A stretch of DNA of 51,793 bases from an uncultured Clostridia bacterium (GCA_934457145.1 CAKSHP010000016.1:1-51793), one strand, 5' to 3'; shown: positions 1-7,705, counted from the stretch's first letter. Notes: generated by a model from the sequence alone, not told the origin. Made by a program: numbers and translations.

Positions 1-21
1 GTATTTTAGCAACATTTCCTG

Positions 22-46
22 AGTGGGGGCAGAAAGTGCCCCCACT
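22..46. repeat. GC-rich perfect hairpin at window edge
   Basis: A 10-bp perfect inverted repeat, AGTGGGGGCA and TGCCCCCACT, encloses the loop GAAAG. It is far richer in GC than its surroundings. The T-tract after it is weak (TTTCA), so it is not a convincing intrinsic terminator. It may belong to the decayed element at the left edge. No gene can be called with confidence in bases 1-160. Confidence 0.6.
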
Positions 47-160
47 TTCACTATTTGGGGGCGAAAAGCGCCACCATATATCATAAATGATGGGTTCAAG
101 GGAAAAATCCCTTGCTAGAACAGCATTTGGATGGAGACATCTCTAATGCGTATCTAGCCG

Positions 161-613
161 TCAACCTAGGGTAAACGTGACATTAGGATGGCTTTCAATG
201 ATGTTTAATAGACGGGGACCATACTGTTCACATTCAGGAACGAGAATGCTTTCAACTTTATCTGTGATGTATTCTGCGAATTTGTCCACCAGTACTTCCG
301 GTACGGTGAGCTCGCGGTCTTCGCTAGATATGTTTAGATAGGAAAGAATTGCTCGGCCGTCAACCGAAGATAAGATATTGTAAAGTTTATAAAACAGATC
401 AGCATCTCAGGGAAATCGCGGCAACGAAGAAGTTTCCTTTTGCATGGTATGATATAAAGTGAAGCTATCAGCTCCCGAGCTCGACAGAGCATTCTTGGTT
501 CTTATAACTCTGCACATGATATCGATCAAAGCTTGTTGATTGTCAAAACCATAACTTCTTAAAATATCAATAGCATTATAAATTTCTTTATCGCATGATG
601 CACGACTATTCAT
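161..613 (-). pseudogene. Unknown ORF interrupted by an in-frame TGA
   Basis: The frame opens at ATG 613 and reads 68 codons to a TGA at 407-409. It then continues in the same frame for about 80 more sense codons (beginning DADLFYKLYNILSSVDG, ending HPNVTFTLG) to a TGA at 161-163. Both parts look like real protein: hydrophobic heptads, acidic patches and no low-complexity sequence. The simplest reading is one gene of about 150 codons broken by a nonsense change, or a base-calling error. I do not recognise the family. Many neighbouring genes end in TGA, so recoding is unlikely. The position near the decayed left edge suggests a remnant of a mobile or accessory region. Confidence 0.5.
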
Positions 614-1004
614 ATGGGATACATCCTTAGTCTATGATAGTATTATATCACACAAAGTTTAGTATGTTAATACTAAAACCTAATTTTACATTACCCAATA
701 TATTTTTGTATAGAATGTATATATTGTAATTAAATCAAACATATAAATTATTTATTTTGCTGTATTGCTAATGTCATTATTGTAATAGCAATACAATGAT
801 GGTTGTTAATCCTCTATAAACCATCTAATGAAAAGAAAATAATCACGCTATTACCCCGTTCCCAACAATTTTTATATAATTATATATATATATAGTCAAG
901 TGCTTTTAAAAAATCGTCATTTTGCACAAGAAATTTTTTTGGGTTTTTATGTTTTATCAGCGCAATTTTTATATTTGCAACAATGAGAAAGCAGTCGAAA
1001 ACGA
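614..1004. other. AT-rich spacer without a supported gene
   Basis: This is very AT-rich sequence with runs such as TATATATATATATA near 884. I see no ribosome binding site followed by a plausible reading frame on either strand, and no tRNA or known riboswitch motif. Confidence 0.5.
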
Positions 1005-1032
1005 TTGTTTTTTTATGCTTTTGTGGTATAAT
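1005..1032 (+). promoter_or_regulatory. Candidate distal promoter
   Basis: TTGTTT at 1005-1010 and TATAAT at 1027-1032 are 16 bp apart. If active, it would give the response-regulator transcript a leader of about 265 nt, or serve an unannotated short RNA between 1040 and 1220. Confidence 0.35.
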
Positions 1033-1170
1033 ATTCGTAAAATGAATGAAATTTGTGGTAGTGTAAAGTAGCATATAATACAGTTTTTCGGCCCGTAAAG
1101 TTGCATTGTTTTAATTATTTATCAAATACCTGCCATGTTTTGCTAAAGCTGATACATATATTATACAGTA

Positions 1171-1205
1171 TCAGACATAAAATTTCAATTACAGACATGA
1201 ATTTT
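1171..1205. promoter_or_regulatory. Direct repeat upstream of the two-component promoter
   Basis: CAGACATAAAATTT (1172-1185) and CAGACATGAATTTT (1192-1205) are imperfect direct repeats with starts 20 bp apart, about two helical turns. They lie just upstream of the putative -35. They could be an activator site, but the sequence differs from the GACCAATTA repeats at 3312. Confidence 0.35.
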
Positions 1206-1211
1206 TATAAA

Positions 1212-1229
1212 ATCATACTTTGGTATGAT
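1212..1229. promoter_or_regulatory. Palindrome touching the -35 element (candidate operator)
   Basis: ATCATAC (1212-1218) and GTATGAT (1223-1229) form a perfect 7-bp inverted repeat with a 4-nt centre. It reaches into the -35 hexamer at 1228-1233, a common repressor position. The bound protein is unknown. Confidence 0.45.
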
Positions 1230-1256
1230 GACAAATTTGCAAATATGTGATATAAT
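1228..1256 (+). promoter_or_regulatory. Promoter of the LytTR two-component operon
   Basis: ATGACA (1228-1233), a 17-bp spacer and a perfect TATAAT (1251-1256) lie 50 bp before the ATG at 1306. A strong purine-rich ribosome binding site, AAGGGGG, is at 1291-1297. Confidence 0.6.
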
Positions 1257-1305
1257 TATAAACAATTGCAAAAGAATGTGCCGAAAATGAAAGGGGGTTT
1301 TTGAA

Positions 1306-2034
1306 ATGAATGTTGCAATATGCGACGATCAGAAAAACGAACTTGAAAACATTAAACAGATTGTGTCGGAATATGCAAAAGAGCACACAGAGCTGCTTTT
1401 TAAAATCGATTGTTTTTCAACACCTCTTGATATGTTAGACTATATAAATAAAAACGGTGTTCCTGATATTGCACTTCTTGACATTTGTATGCCGGGCGTT
1501 CTGGGAACCGAAATTGCAAAGGAGCTTAAAAGCAAAAGCGAGGATAATACAGACATTATTTTTCTGACAACAAGCTCTGATTTTGCCGTTGAAGCGTTTT
1601 CGCTGCATGTAAATGACTATCTGATAAAACCGTTTTCGAAAAAAAGACTTGCAGACACGCTTGACAGAATAATTGAAAAAAGAAAAAAACGTCTGTTTGT
1701 GCCGGTGACATGCGGCCGTGAGATACACCGTGTTGATTTATATCAGGTGCTGTATATGGAATCGAAAAACCATAACGTTGAAATATATTTAAAATCGGGA
1801 AAGAGTATAAAAACGCATGCGGCGCTTGCCGATATGAAAGATATGTTTTATAATGTTAAAGGCTTTATATCGATCGGAGCTTCATATGTTGTGAATTTAA
1901 GGTGTGTGCAGGGTGTTTTGCAAACCGAACTTATTATGATAAACGGACAAAGCATACCTGTTCCGAGACGCCTTCGAAATGATGTACGGGAGCAGTATTT
2001 TGATTTTTACAGCAAGGAGGCAATGAAAAAATGA
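1306..2034 (+). CDS. LytTR-family response regulator (AgrA-like)
   Basis: Cytoplasmic response regulator of 242 aa. Residues 1-120 form a receiver domain: acidic pair D7/D8, probable phosphoacceptor D59 in DIALLDICMPG, T89 and K108 in the usual switch positions. Residues about 130-235 form a LytTR DNA-binding domain (ESKNHNVEIYLKSG and a VNLRCVQGV segment). Proteins of this family bind pairs of 9-bp direct repeats. The stop overlaps the start of the downstream kinase by 4 bp (ATGA), so the two are translationally coupled. No agrB/agrD-like peptide genes are seen here, so the pair looks orphan. A candidate target site lies at 3312-3341. Family assignment is firm; the regulon is inferred. Confidence 0.9.
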   Translation: MNVAICDDQKNELENIKQIVSEYAKEHTELLFKIDCFSTPLDMLDYINKNGVPDIALLDICMPGVLGTEIAKELKSKSEDNTDIIFLTTSSDFAVEAFSLHVNDYLIKPFSKKRLADTLDRIIEKRKKRLFVPVTCGREIHRVDLYQVLYMESKNHNVEIYLKSGKSIKTHAALADMKDMFYNVKGFISIGASYVVNLRCVQGVLQTELIMINGQSIPVPRRLRNDVREQYFDFYSKEAMKK

Positions 2035-3302
2035 TTCATATATTTACGGCTATGGTTTTGTTCGGAATTTCACATCTTGTTTCCTTTTGGGTAATGACGG
2101 AGCCAAAATATTCCGGGCGGAAAACTGCGTTGATTTATTTTGGCTTTTTTGTTATGTTTGTGTGTTTTGTAATGCTGTCTTATGCAATGTTCGGAGACAG
2201 CCCCGTTTATTATGCGGCCGCATTTACAAGCACGATTGTTGTTGCGCTTTTTATTTTTATATTAAACTCTGCCGATCCGCTGTGTAAAAAGATATTTCTG
2301 TTTATCAGCTATGCAAATGTGTTTAGTATATTTGTGTGTATTTCGCTTATAATATGCCATGTGTTTTTTAAAGACGCAGCGGAAATAGTTGTGTATTACG
2401 CAAGAAATATTATAAGAACCGTTTTGTTTATTCCCGTGGCTTTCATATATATACGCTTTTTGCGTTCTTCGGTAAGCGCCGTTTCCGGCAAACGCCGTAA
2501 AACATGGTATTCCATATCTGTGGTTTCGCTTTTGTTTTTGATAATCTTCGCATTATTTGTTGTAATTTTCAATTCCGAATACAAAAATATAGACAAATAT
2601 ATTCCGTTTTTTACAATTTCCGTTTTAATCTATGTATCGATTTTATGGGTTATTTTCGGCACGATTCAAGCCATGATAACAGAGAGCAACACAGAGTTGA
2701 TTAACCAAAACATAGCTTTTTTGCAAGAAAGGCTTAAAACCGCAAATGAAAATGAACTTGCGGCAAAGACCATTCGCCACGATTTCAGACACCATAGTCA
2801 AAACATTGAGTCTATGCTGAAAAAAGGTGAAATAAGCGAGGCTTTGAGTTATCTGAAGCAATACAACGACAGCTTAGAGGCAGCAAAGCTAAGCGATTTT
2901 TGCCCGAATATTACGGTGAACGCTATTTTAAACAGTTTTTACACAAAAGCGCAAAAGAACGGTATTTCGATTTTTGTTGAGGCGGATACGGGGGAAAATA
3001 CAGCAATATCCGATATGGATTTTGTTGCCGTTTTATCAAATCTTCTGGAAAATGCCATAAACGGTTGTATTGAATGTAAATCGGGCGGTGAGATAAAAGT
3101 TAATATCCGAACGGTTGCGGATAAAACCGTTATTGTATGTTCCAATCCGTGCAGACAAGATATTTTTATAGAAAACGATATGATTAAAAACCGCGGTATA
3201 GGAATAACCAGTATGCTTTCGGCAATACGAAAATACGGCGGAGACATCAAATACAGTTATAGCAGCGGGATATTAACCGTGTGCATTATATTAAATTCTT
3301 AA
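2031..3302 (+). CDS. GHKL sensor histidine kinase (AgrC/NatK-like)
   Basis: Membrane kinase of 423 aa. Residues 1-210 contain about six hydrophobic segments and little extracytoplasmic loop, typical of peptide-sensing AgrC-like kinases. A short coiled coil leads to the phosphoacceptor H250 in TIRHDFRHH. The GHKL ATPase follows, with the N-box LSNLLENAING (about 335-345) and G-box NRGIGITS (387-394). It should phosphorylate the regulator encoded just upstream, with which it overlaps by 4 bp. The signal is unknown: there is no periplasmic domain, and no peptide precursor or processing protease is recognisable nearby. Confidence 0.88.
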   Translation: MIHIFTAMVLFGISHLVSFWVMTEPKYSGRKTALIYFGFFVMFVCFVMLSYAMFGDSPVYYAAAFTSTIVVALFIFILNSADPLCKKIFLFISYANVFSIFVCISLIICHVFFKDAAEIVVYYARNIIRTVLFIPVAFIYIRFLRSSVSAVSGKRRKTWYSISVVSLLFLIIFALFVVIFNSEYKNIDKYIPFFTISVLIYVSILWVIFGTIQAMITESNTELINQNIAFLQERLKTANENELAAKTIRHDFRHHSQNIESMLKKGEISEALSYLKQYNDSLEAAKLSDFCPNITVNAILNSFYTKAQKNGISIFVEADTGENTAISDMDFVAVLSNLLENAINGCIECKSGGEIKVNIRTVADKTVIVCSNPCRQDIFIENDMIKNRGIGITSMLSAIRKYGGDIKYSYSSGILTVCIILNS

Positions 3303-3311
3303 ATATAATGG

Positions 3312-3341
3312 GACCAATTAGGTTTCAAAATCGACCAATTA
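3312..3341 (+). promoter_or_regulatory. Candidate LytTR box (two 9-bp direct repeats)
   Basis: Two identical copies of GACCAATTA (3312-3320 and 3333-3341) are separated by exactly 12 bp, so repeat starts are 21 bp apart. Paired 9-bp direct repeats with 12-bp spacing are the known layout for AgrA/ComE-type LytTR regulators. The pair ends about 11 bp before the expected -35 position of the promoter at 3376 and immediately follows the two-component operon. It is most simply a site for the regulator encoded at 1306. Confidence 0.65.
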
Positions 3342-3375
3342 CGCATAAAACCGTCCGCAGAGGCTGCTTTTTTGA

Positions 3376-3381
3376 TATAAT
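3376..3381 (+). promoter_or_regulatory. -10 element of an activator-dependent promoter
   Basis: A perfect TATAAT with no recognisable -35 at the right distance (GTCCGC at 3353-3358). A poor -35 preceded by an activator box is what a LytTR-activated promoter is expected to look like. The leader before the TTG start at 3415 is only about 25 nt. Confidence 0.5.
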
Positions 3382-3414
3382 TACAATGTAATCACTTACC
3401 CGGAGGTGAAAATA

Positions 3415-3678
3415 TTGTTTTTTAAAAAGAAAAAAGTGACATTTGACAAGGCGGCAAAATTTAATTATGAGCTGGACACAAATGAAGAGTTACAGGAAGA
3501 ATTAAAAAAACTTGCATTATGCAGAAATGATATAACAAGGACAGAGTATTTGTCAAAAATATTGTTGCTGTTTAGAAAAGAAGGGCTTGAACTTACTTTA
3601 AAAGAGTTTGACCTGCTTCTTTTGCTGCGCACAAAAACCGATCAGATACTTCTGGAAAAAACGGGTGATACAATATAA
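3415..3678 (+). CDS. Small charged protein of unknown function behind the LytTR box
   Basis: An 87-aa product if translation begins at TTG 3415. I prefer this start because GGAGGTGA (3402-3409) sits 5 nt upstream; an in-frame GTG at 3406 lies inside that ribosome binding site. The protein begins with a basic FFKKKKV patch. The rest is helical and amphipathic, with leucine-rich stretches (LSKILLLF, EFDLLLLLRTKTDQ). There is no signal peptide or membrane segment. I do not recognise the family. As the first gene after the candidate LytTR box it is the prime candidate effector or feedback regulator of the two-component system. Confidence 0.6.
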   Translation: MFFKKKKVTFDKAAKFNYELDTNEELQEELKKLALCRNDITRTEYLSKILLLFRKEGLELTLKEFDLLLLLRTKTDQILLEKTGDTI

Positions 3679-3879
3679 AAAGCATTTAACATAAAACCGA
3701 AATAAATATTATCAGCCGTCGGCATTGATGAGCGCGGCATAGGTAAAAATATATATTAAGATAAGTTTATTTAAAAGGAAAAGGAGTGTTTTTTTATTTG
3801 GGAAAAAAAGCCAGCAATCACAAGCCGGCAGCGAAAATTTATTGCGAAAAAAACTTTTTTTGGGGAGGAAAAGCCAAAT

Positions 3880-4415
3880 ATGAAAAAACAAACAGACTGA
3901 TTAGCATTTTACTGTCGGTGATGATGCTTGTTTCAGTATTTTCGCAAGCAGCATTTGCCGATGACATAAGCGGCGCCGAAGTTGCCGGCGAGGAATATAC
4001 TGTATTTGCAGATGATGCGTGCAGCCATCCTGACATAAAAGATGATGAACGTAACGGGATTTGCGAATGCAGCGTATGCGGCAAGACGATGGTGCGGCTT
4101 ACAAAATACGATGTGACAGACTGGTCAATATCATTTCCTGATGAATACTATGAAACCATAGACGAGGCGATGGCTGCCGTGCCTGAATTTGATGAAGCTT
4201 TTGTTTCGTCCTACGTTGTTGACGACGTAGTTTACTATGAAGATCAATATAGCTACGAGGTACGTTTTTATGAAGATATTGAACTTGACCACGATCTTGA
4301 AGTAAAAGATAAGGTTTTTGACCTTGCGCCGAACACTTCAGGCTATAACTCCAAGCTTTCTTTTACGGACGGTCGCTCTAGGGGAAGTAGTTATCTGCAT
4401 GTGTGCCGCGTTTGA
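3880..4415 (+). pseudogene. Secreted-protein gene, start out of frame and 3' end lost
   Basis: The body reads as a Sec signal peptide (TNRLISILLSVMMLVSVFS then QAAFADD) followed by an acidic mature part with a Cys-rich patch, CSHPDIKDDERNGICECSVC. The well-placed start, ATG 3880 behind GGGGAGGAAAA, is one base out of frame: ATG is followed by six A, and seven would restore MKKTNRLIS. An in-frame GTG at 3786 with AAAGGA upstream could make a product with a 31-residue charged extension, unusual for a signal peptide. The 3' end stops at about 4373-4380, where sequence belonging to the opposite-strand AraC remnant begins, giving a junk tail (RGSSYLHVCRV). I read it as a decayed surface-protein gene, or a phase-variable one if the A-tract slips. 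Confidence 0.55.
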
Positions 4416-4874
4416 TGATGCAAAGGCGTTCTGATTTTCGAATGACTTGTATAAAAATCGGTTGAATGTTAGACACGTCGATATTCTCCTTTCTCAGTTC
4501 ACGATATTTTACACCGTAAGGAATGAAGAAACGAACGGGAACGGGATTTTTCAGGTAGTCGCTCGGATTCAGACCAAACTCCCGGTAAAACGCCCGCGTG
4601 AAAGTGTCTGCGTTGGAAAATCCGGCGTCAAGAGCCGCATCGATGACTTTGGTTTTTCCGTTTTGCAGCTGCTTTGCTGCTTGCGTGAGCCGGTATTTTC
4701 TGATATACTCAGTCGGTGTCAGTCCGAGGCAGTCTTGAAACAGCCTATAGGAATACCACGGAGAAAACAGCGATGCCCGCGCAAGATCGGACAAGGTGAT
4801 TTCCTCCGTTTTGTTCTTTTCTATGTAGTCTTGCATCCGCTGGACAGCTAAAACCTGTTCTTTCTTGCATTTAA
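4378..4874 (-). pseudogene. AraC-family regulator remnant, broken at both ends
   Basis: The HTH core is clear: ITLSDLARASLFSPWYSYRLF (first helix-turn-helix) and VIDAALDAGFSNADTFTRAF (second). A linker leads into the first residues of a GyrI-like effector domain (QVIRKSERLCIIKRGTHAD). That domain normally runs over 100 residues further, but here it stops at NYFP at 4378. At the 5' end, ATG 4874-4872 lies behind a good AAGGAG but is out of frame with the HTH; removing one base restores MKKEQVLAVQRMQDY. A downstream in-frame ATG at 4836 could still give a 152-aa DNA-binding fragment. Probably non-functional. Confidence 0.65.
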
Positions 4875-4971
4875 ACTCCTTACCGGTAATATTATACTGT
4901 ACAAAACGGATTTTTTCTCGACTTTTCTTACTGTTTTTATTCTGTTTTGCCTTTTCGTAAAAATTCGCGCT

Positions 4972-5319
4972 TTACTTTGTTTTGAGCTGATTTAGTCTTT
5001 TTAAAACAGATGGATTGTTTGCCGCGATGCTTCCCAAAGCAGGGCAGCTGTTCATTTGATTGCAGTCTGCGCAAGTATCCAGATTTTTTTCGCGGACGCA
5101 GTTATGTACGGGACAGAGTTTGTCGCAAAAAGGTGTTTTTGCGCCTTCAATGCGACAGCCCGTGCAGTTAATCATTTCAGGTGTGATTGTTACGTTGTTA
5201 AGCTTTGTCCACAGTGCAGCGGTCTTTTCGCGCAAAGCGTTATCGTTTGTAATTGTTGCGATTCTGGCGTCGCATGTTTTGCAGTCCAGGCCGCAGCAGC
5301 CGATCAGTTGATTATTCAT
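4972..5319 (-). CDS. Cys-rich DUF3795-like protein
   Basis: A 115-aa soluble protein with ten or more cysteines in CxxC-like groups: CCGLDCKTCDA near the N-terminus, then CTGCR, CDKLCPVHNCVREK and CADCNQMNSCPALG. This pattern matches the DUF3795 family, thought to bind zinc or an iron-sulfur cluster; no reaction is established. The start ATG 5319 is weakly supported by GAG upstream and lies 2 bp after the stop of the gene at 5322-5651, so the two are probably co-transcribed. Confidence 0.7.
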   Translation of the reverse strand: MNNQLIGCCGLDCKTCDARIATITNDNALREKTAALWTKLNNVTITPEMINCTGCRIEGAKTPFCDKLCPVHNCVREKNLDTCADCNQMNSCPALGSIAANNPSVLKRLNQLKTK

Positions 5320-5321
5320 TT

Positions 5322-5651
5322 TTATTTCTCATTTTCTTCATTTGTATTTTTTCTTTGATTTTTCGGAATAAGCATACCGATTACAAGCCCGGTGATCATA
5401 CCGAGCGATATGCCGATGCCGATGAAGCTTTCAAGCATTGTGCCGATAAGCAAACCAAAGCACATTCCAAGGCACATTCCCTCTGCGCTGTAGTTTGTAT
5501 CGGATTTTTTATCTTTCTTTTTTCTTTTAACGCCGCGGACAATTAAGATTGCAATTACTAAACCTGCTGCCACAGAGTAAAATGCGGCTGTGCGGACAGA
5601 GCGTGAAAATACGTTTTCTGCGGCATGGATAAAATTTAAAAGTGTATTCAT
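5322..5651 (-). CDS. Small membrane protein with glycine-zipper segments
   Basis: A 109-aa protein with one N-terminal hydrophobic helix (about 22-40, AAFYSVAAGLVIAILIV), a strongly basic/acidic loop (KRKKKDKKSD), and a second glycine-rich hydrophobic stretch (about 58-98, repeats of GMCLGMCFGLLIG and GIGISLGMITGLVIGMLI). The spacing of glycines is that of a glycine zipper, so it may oligomerise in the membrane. GGGAGAAAAAG precedes ATG 5651. Function unknown. It lies downstream of the TetR-controlled genes and may share their transcript. Confidence 0.55.
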   Translation of the reverse strand: MNTLLNFIHAAENVFSRSVRTAAFYSVAAGLVIAILIVRGVKRKKKDKKSDTNYSAEGMCLGMCFGLLIGTMLESFIGIGISLGMITGLVIGMLIPKNQRKNTNEENEK

Positions 5652-5712
5652 CTTTTTCTCCCGGATAATATTTTTTTAAACTGTAAAAAATTTTTTAATG
5701 CCAATACGGTTT

Positions 5713-6207
5713 TTAACTTTCGATAAATTTCTGAAGAGTCATAACTGAGCAGCCTTTGCTTTCATAATATGCAAGCATTTCAGGCAGTTTCTTTTTATCA
5801 TAGCTTGTTATGCAGTCCGACAGTACATGAACGCTATATCCGCATTTTCTCATATTGAAACAGGTGGATTTGATACATGCCGCTGCATCTGCGCCGGCAA
5901 TATAAAACTCGGAAATTTCGTGCTTTTGAATAAATGCGGCGAATGCCTCACTTGTCAGGGTGTTGCTTTTTGATTTCGTAAAAATATAGTCGGATACAAT
6001 TTTCATTTCGGCTACAAACTCTGCGCCGCGTGTGCCGGGCTTGAAAGTTCTTGTTCCCGCCGACAGGTTGTTGTGCTGAATATAAATAACTGTCAGTTTC
6101 TTTTCGGCTGCCCGGTCAATTGCCATATTGACTTTTTCTATGATTTCCCTGTAGTTTTTCGTGATATCATTTTGAAGGTCGATTACGACCAGTGCGCTGT
6201 TTTTCAT
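5713..6207 (-). CDS. Isochorismatase-like cysteine hydrolase
   Basis: A 164-aa single-domain hydrolase. The expected triad can be read: D10 in LVVIDLQND, a lysine in the FTKSKSNT segment (K78 or K80), and nucleophile C111 in GADAAACIKST. Family members hydrolyse isochorismate, nicotinamide, ureas or N-carbamoyl compounds; the substrate cannot be told here. The start ATG 6207 has GGAGG 8 nt upstream. The gene follows the TetR regulator by 138 bp in the same orientation, so it may belong to the TetR-regulated set, perhaps for detoxification. Confidence 0.8.
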   Translation of the reverse strand: MKNSALVVIDLQNDITKNYREIIEKVNMAIDRAAEKKLTVIYIQHNNLSAGTRTFKPGTRGAEFVAEMKIVSDYIFTKSKSNTLTSEAFAAFIQKHEISEFYIAGADAAACIKSTCFNMRKCGYSVHVLSDCITSYDKKKLPEMLAYYESKGCSVMTLQKFIES

Positions 6208-6345
6208 AATGTATGCCTCCGTAATTTGTTTTTAAATTGTTTCAATTTGGGACTGCTTTGTCAGTTTTTTTAAGAAAGCCGTCAACCGCACGATTAAATT
6301 CCAAAGAACATTTATTTGCAATAAAGTGCGGTTTTTAACTTTGTA

Positions 6346-6993
6346 TTAGGGCTTAATATCGCTGACTGTAATGCTGTCTGCTGCGTACATCTTGAAAAAC
6401 TGCCGTACATGTCTTTCTATCAGATTTATCACTTCGTCTTCGCGTTCCGGCTCGCGGTCGCAAAGATTCAGCCAAACGGAGACAGGCAGGCAAAGCTGAG
6501 CTGCCATGATTTGAAAGTCGCCGTCCGATAACTTTTTTTGCCAAATTAAAAATTCAATAAGAGCGACAAAATAATCCATAACATTGGTGTAGTTCTGTTT
6601 TGTCTGCACTTTTGCAAGAGCCGGATTTCGAAACTGTTCAATAGTTAAAAATTTTCTGGCTTTGGCCATCTGCGGTTCATGAATAATATAACGAATCTGT
6701 CCGATTATCGCTTGCGTAACAGAGCTTACATTTAAATCTTTTTCGTCCGTTAAAAACGAAGATTTATCTCTGTTGGATTTTGAAAAAATCGAATGCCACT
6801 CGTATTGTTTCATAACTTCCTGCATTAAACTTTCCAAAATTTCCTGTTTGCTTTTAAAATGACTGTACACAGATGCTTTGCGGATACCAACCTCATCTGC
6901 AATCTGTGAAACAGATGTTGCGTCAAAACCTTGCGTTGAAAACAAATCAAGTGCGGTATTCAGTATTTTTTGTTTTGTGCTTTGGTTGTCCAT
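6346..6993 (-). CDS. TetR/AcrR-family transcriptional regulator
   Basis: A 215-aa repressor. The N-terminal HTH is typical: KQKILNTALDLFSTQGFDAT, then the recognition helix region VSQIADEVGIRKASVYSHF (about 28-46). The remainder is an all-helical ligand-binding and dimer domain. The gene is co-directional with and 94 bp downstream of the GNAT gene, and the promoter upstream of that gene carries a perfect 18-bp palindrome inside the -35/-10 spacer. Autoregulation of a GNAT-TetR-hydrolase operon is therefore likely. GGAGTG lies before ATG 6993. Confidence 0.9.
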   Translation of the reverse strand: MDNQSTKQKILNTALDLFSTQGFDATSVSQIADEVGIRKASVYSHFKSKQEILESLMQEVMKQYEWHSIFSKSNRDKSSFLTDEKDLNVSSVTQAIIGQIRYIIHEPQMAKARKFLTIEQFRNPALAKVQTKQNYTNVMDYFVALIEFLIWQKKLSDGDFQIMAAQLCLPVSVWLNLCDREPEREDEVINLIERHVRQFFKMYAADSITVSDIKP

Positions 6994-7087
6994 AGCTTTT
7001 AATCACTCCCGGTTTTTAGTTATCTGCGGCAGAAAATCTGCCGGTTTGGCGCACGTTTATAACCGGCAACTGTTTTGAGCGTGATAA

Positions 7088-7657
7088 CTATTTTTTGTCT
7101 TCCGTTTTTTGGCTTTCTTTGAAATTTTCCCATTCTTTTTTTGTGATACAAGTTACATGTTCAGTTCTGAAAACGCCTTCAATCGCGCAAGAAACTTTTT
7201 CATTGGTGTGATGATATGTAAAACCGCATTTTTCCATAGCACGCTTTGAGCGTGAATTGCCGTCAAAATAACCGCACCACAGTTTGTGCATTTTTAAGTC
7301 TGTAAACGCATATTCCATAAGACACTTGACTGCCTCGGGGATAAATCCTCGTCCCCAATACGGAACGCCTAACCAATATCCTATCTCACATTCAGTGTCG
7401 GGAAGTTTAATGTTGCTCTTGGTTCCGATCATCAAACCTGCGCTTCCGACAGGTTCGCTTGTTTCTTTTAACACAACGGCATAGGTTTCAGGTTCTGACA
7501 AAACAGTTTTTATAATTTCGCGGCTGTTTTCAACGCTTGTGTGAACAGGCCATCCGGCAACAGGGCCGACTTTCGGATCACGCGCGTATTTATACAGGTT
7601 TTCGGCGTCCGAAAGTTTCCATGGGCGCAAAATAAGTCTTTGCGTTTCAAAAATCAT
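7088..7657 (-). CDS. GNAT N-acetyltransferase, RimJ/RimL type
   Basis: A 189-aa acetyltransferase. It begins with the family's FETQRLILRPWKLSDAENL and has the acetyl-CoA binding segment IGYWLGVPYWGRGFIPEAV, then the closing motif SRSKRAMEKCGFTYHH. Such enzymes acetylate ribosomal proteins, small amines or antibiotics; the substrate is not visible. AAGGAGG precedes ATG 7657. It is the first gene after the TetR-operator promoter, so its expression is probably induced by the TetR ligand. Confidence 0.85.
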   Translation of the reverse strand: MIFETQRLILRPWKLSDAENLYKYARDPKVGPVAGWPVHTSVENSREIIKTVLSEPETYAVVLKETSEPVGSAGLMIGTKSNIKLPDTECEIGYWLGVPYWGRGFIPEAVKCLMEYAFTDLKMHKLWCGYFDGNSRSKRAMEKCGFTYHHTNEKVSCAIEGVFRTEHVTCITKKEWENFKESQKTEDKK

Positions 7658-7705
7658 AATATGTCCTCCTTACCGGGTATTGTTTTTTAAAGATGTTATA
7701 TTTAT

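Noticed and set aside
1..84. Open minus-strand frame running off the left edge (MIYGGAFRPQIVKVG...)
   Set aside because: 28 codons is too short to judge, there is no ribosome binding site, and the strong hairpin inside it can bias codons. It could be the start of a real gene outside the window.
1041..1070. Nine-codon peptide (MNEICGSVK) after the promoter at 1005, as a possible Agr-type signal
   Set aside because: It has no ribosome binding site, is far shorter than AgrD precursors, and has no AgrB-like processing gene nearby.
880..1074. 64-codon minus-strand frame in the AT-rich spacer
   Set aside because: It has no ribosome binding site, its composition mirrors A/T runs, and a plus-strand promoter lies inside it.
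6285..6334. Inverted repeat AACCGCAC/GTGCGGTT between the TetR and hydrolase genes as a terminator
   Set aside because: The loop is about 35 nt and the stem only 8 bp, with no good T-tract in the direction of transcription.
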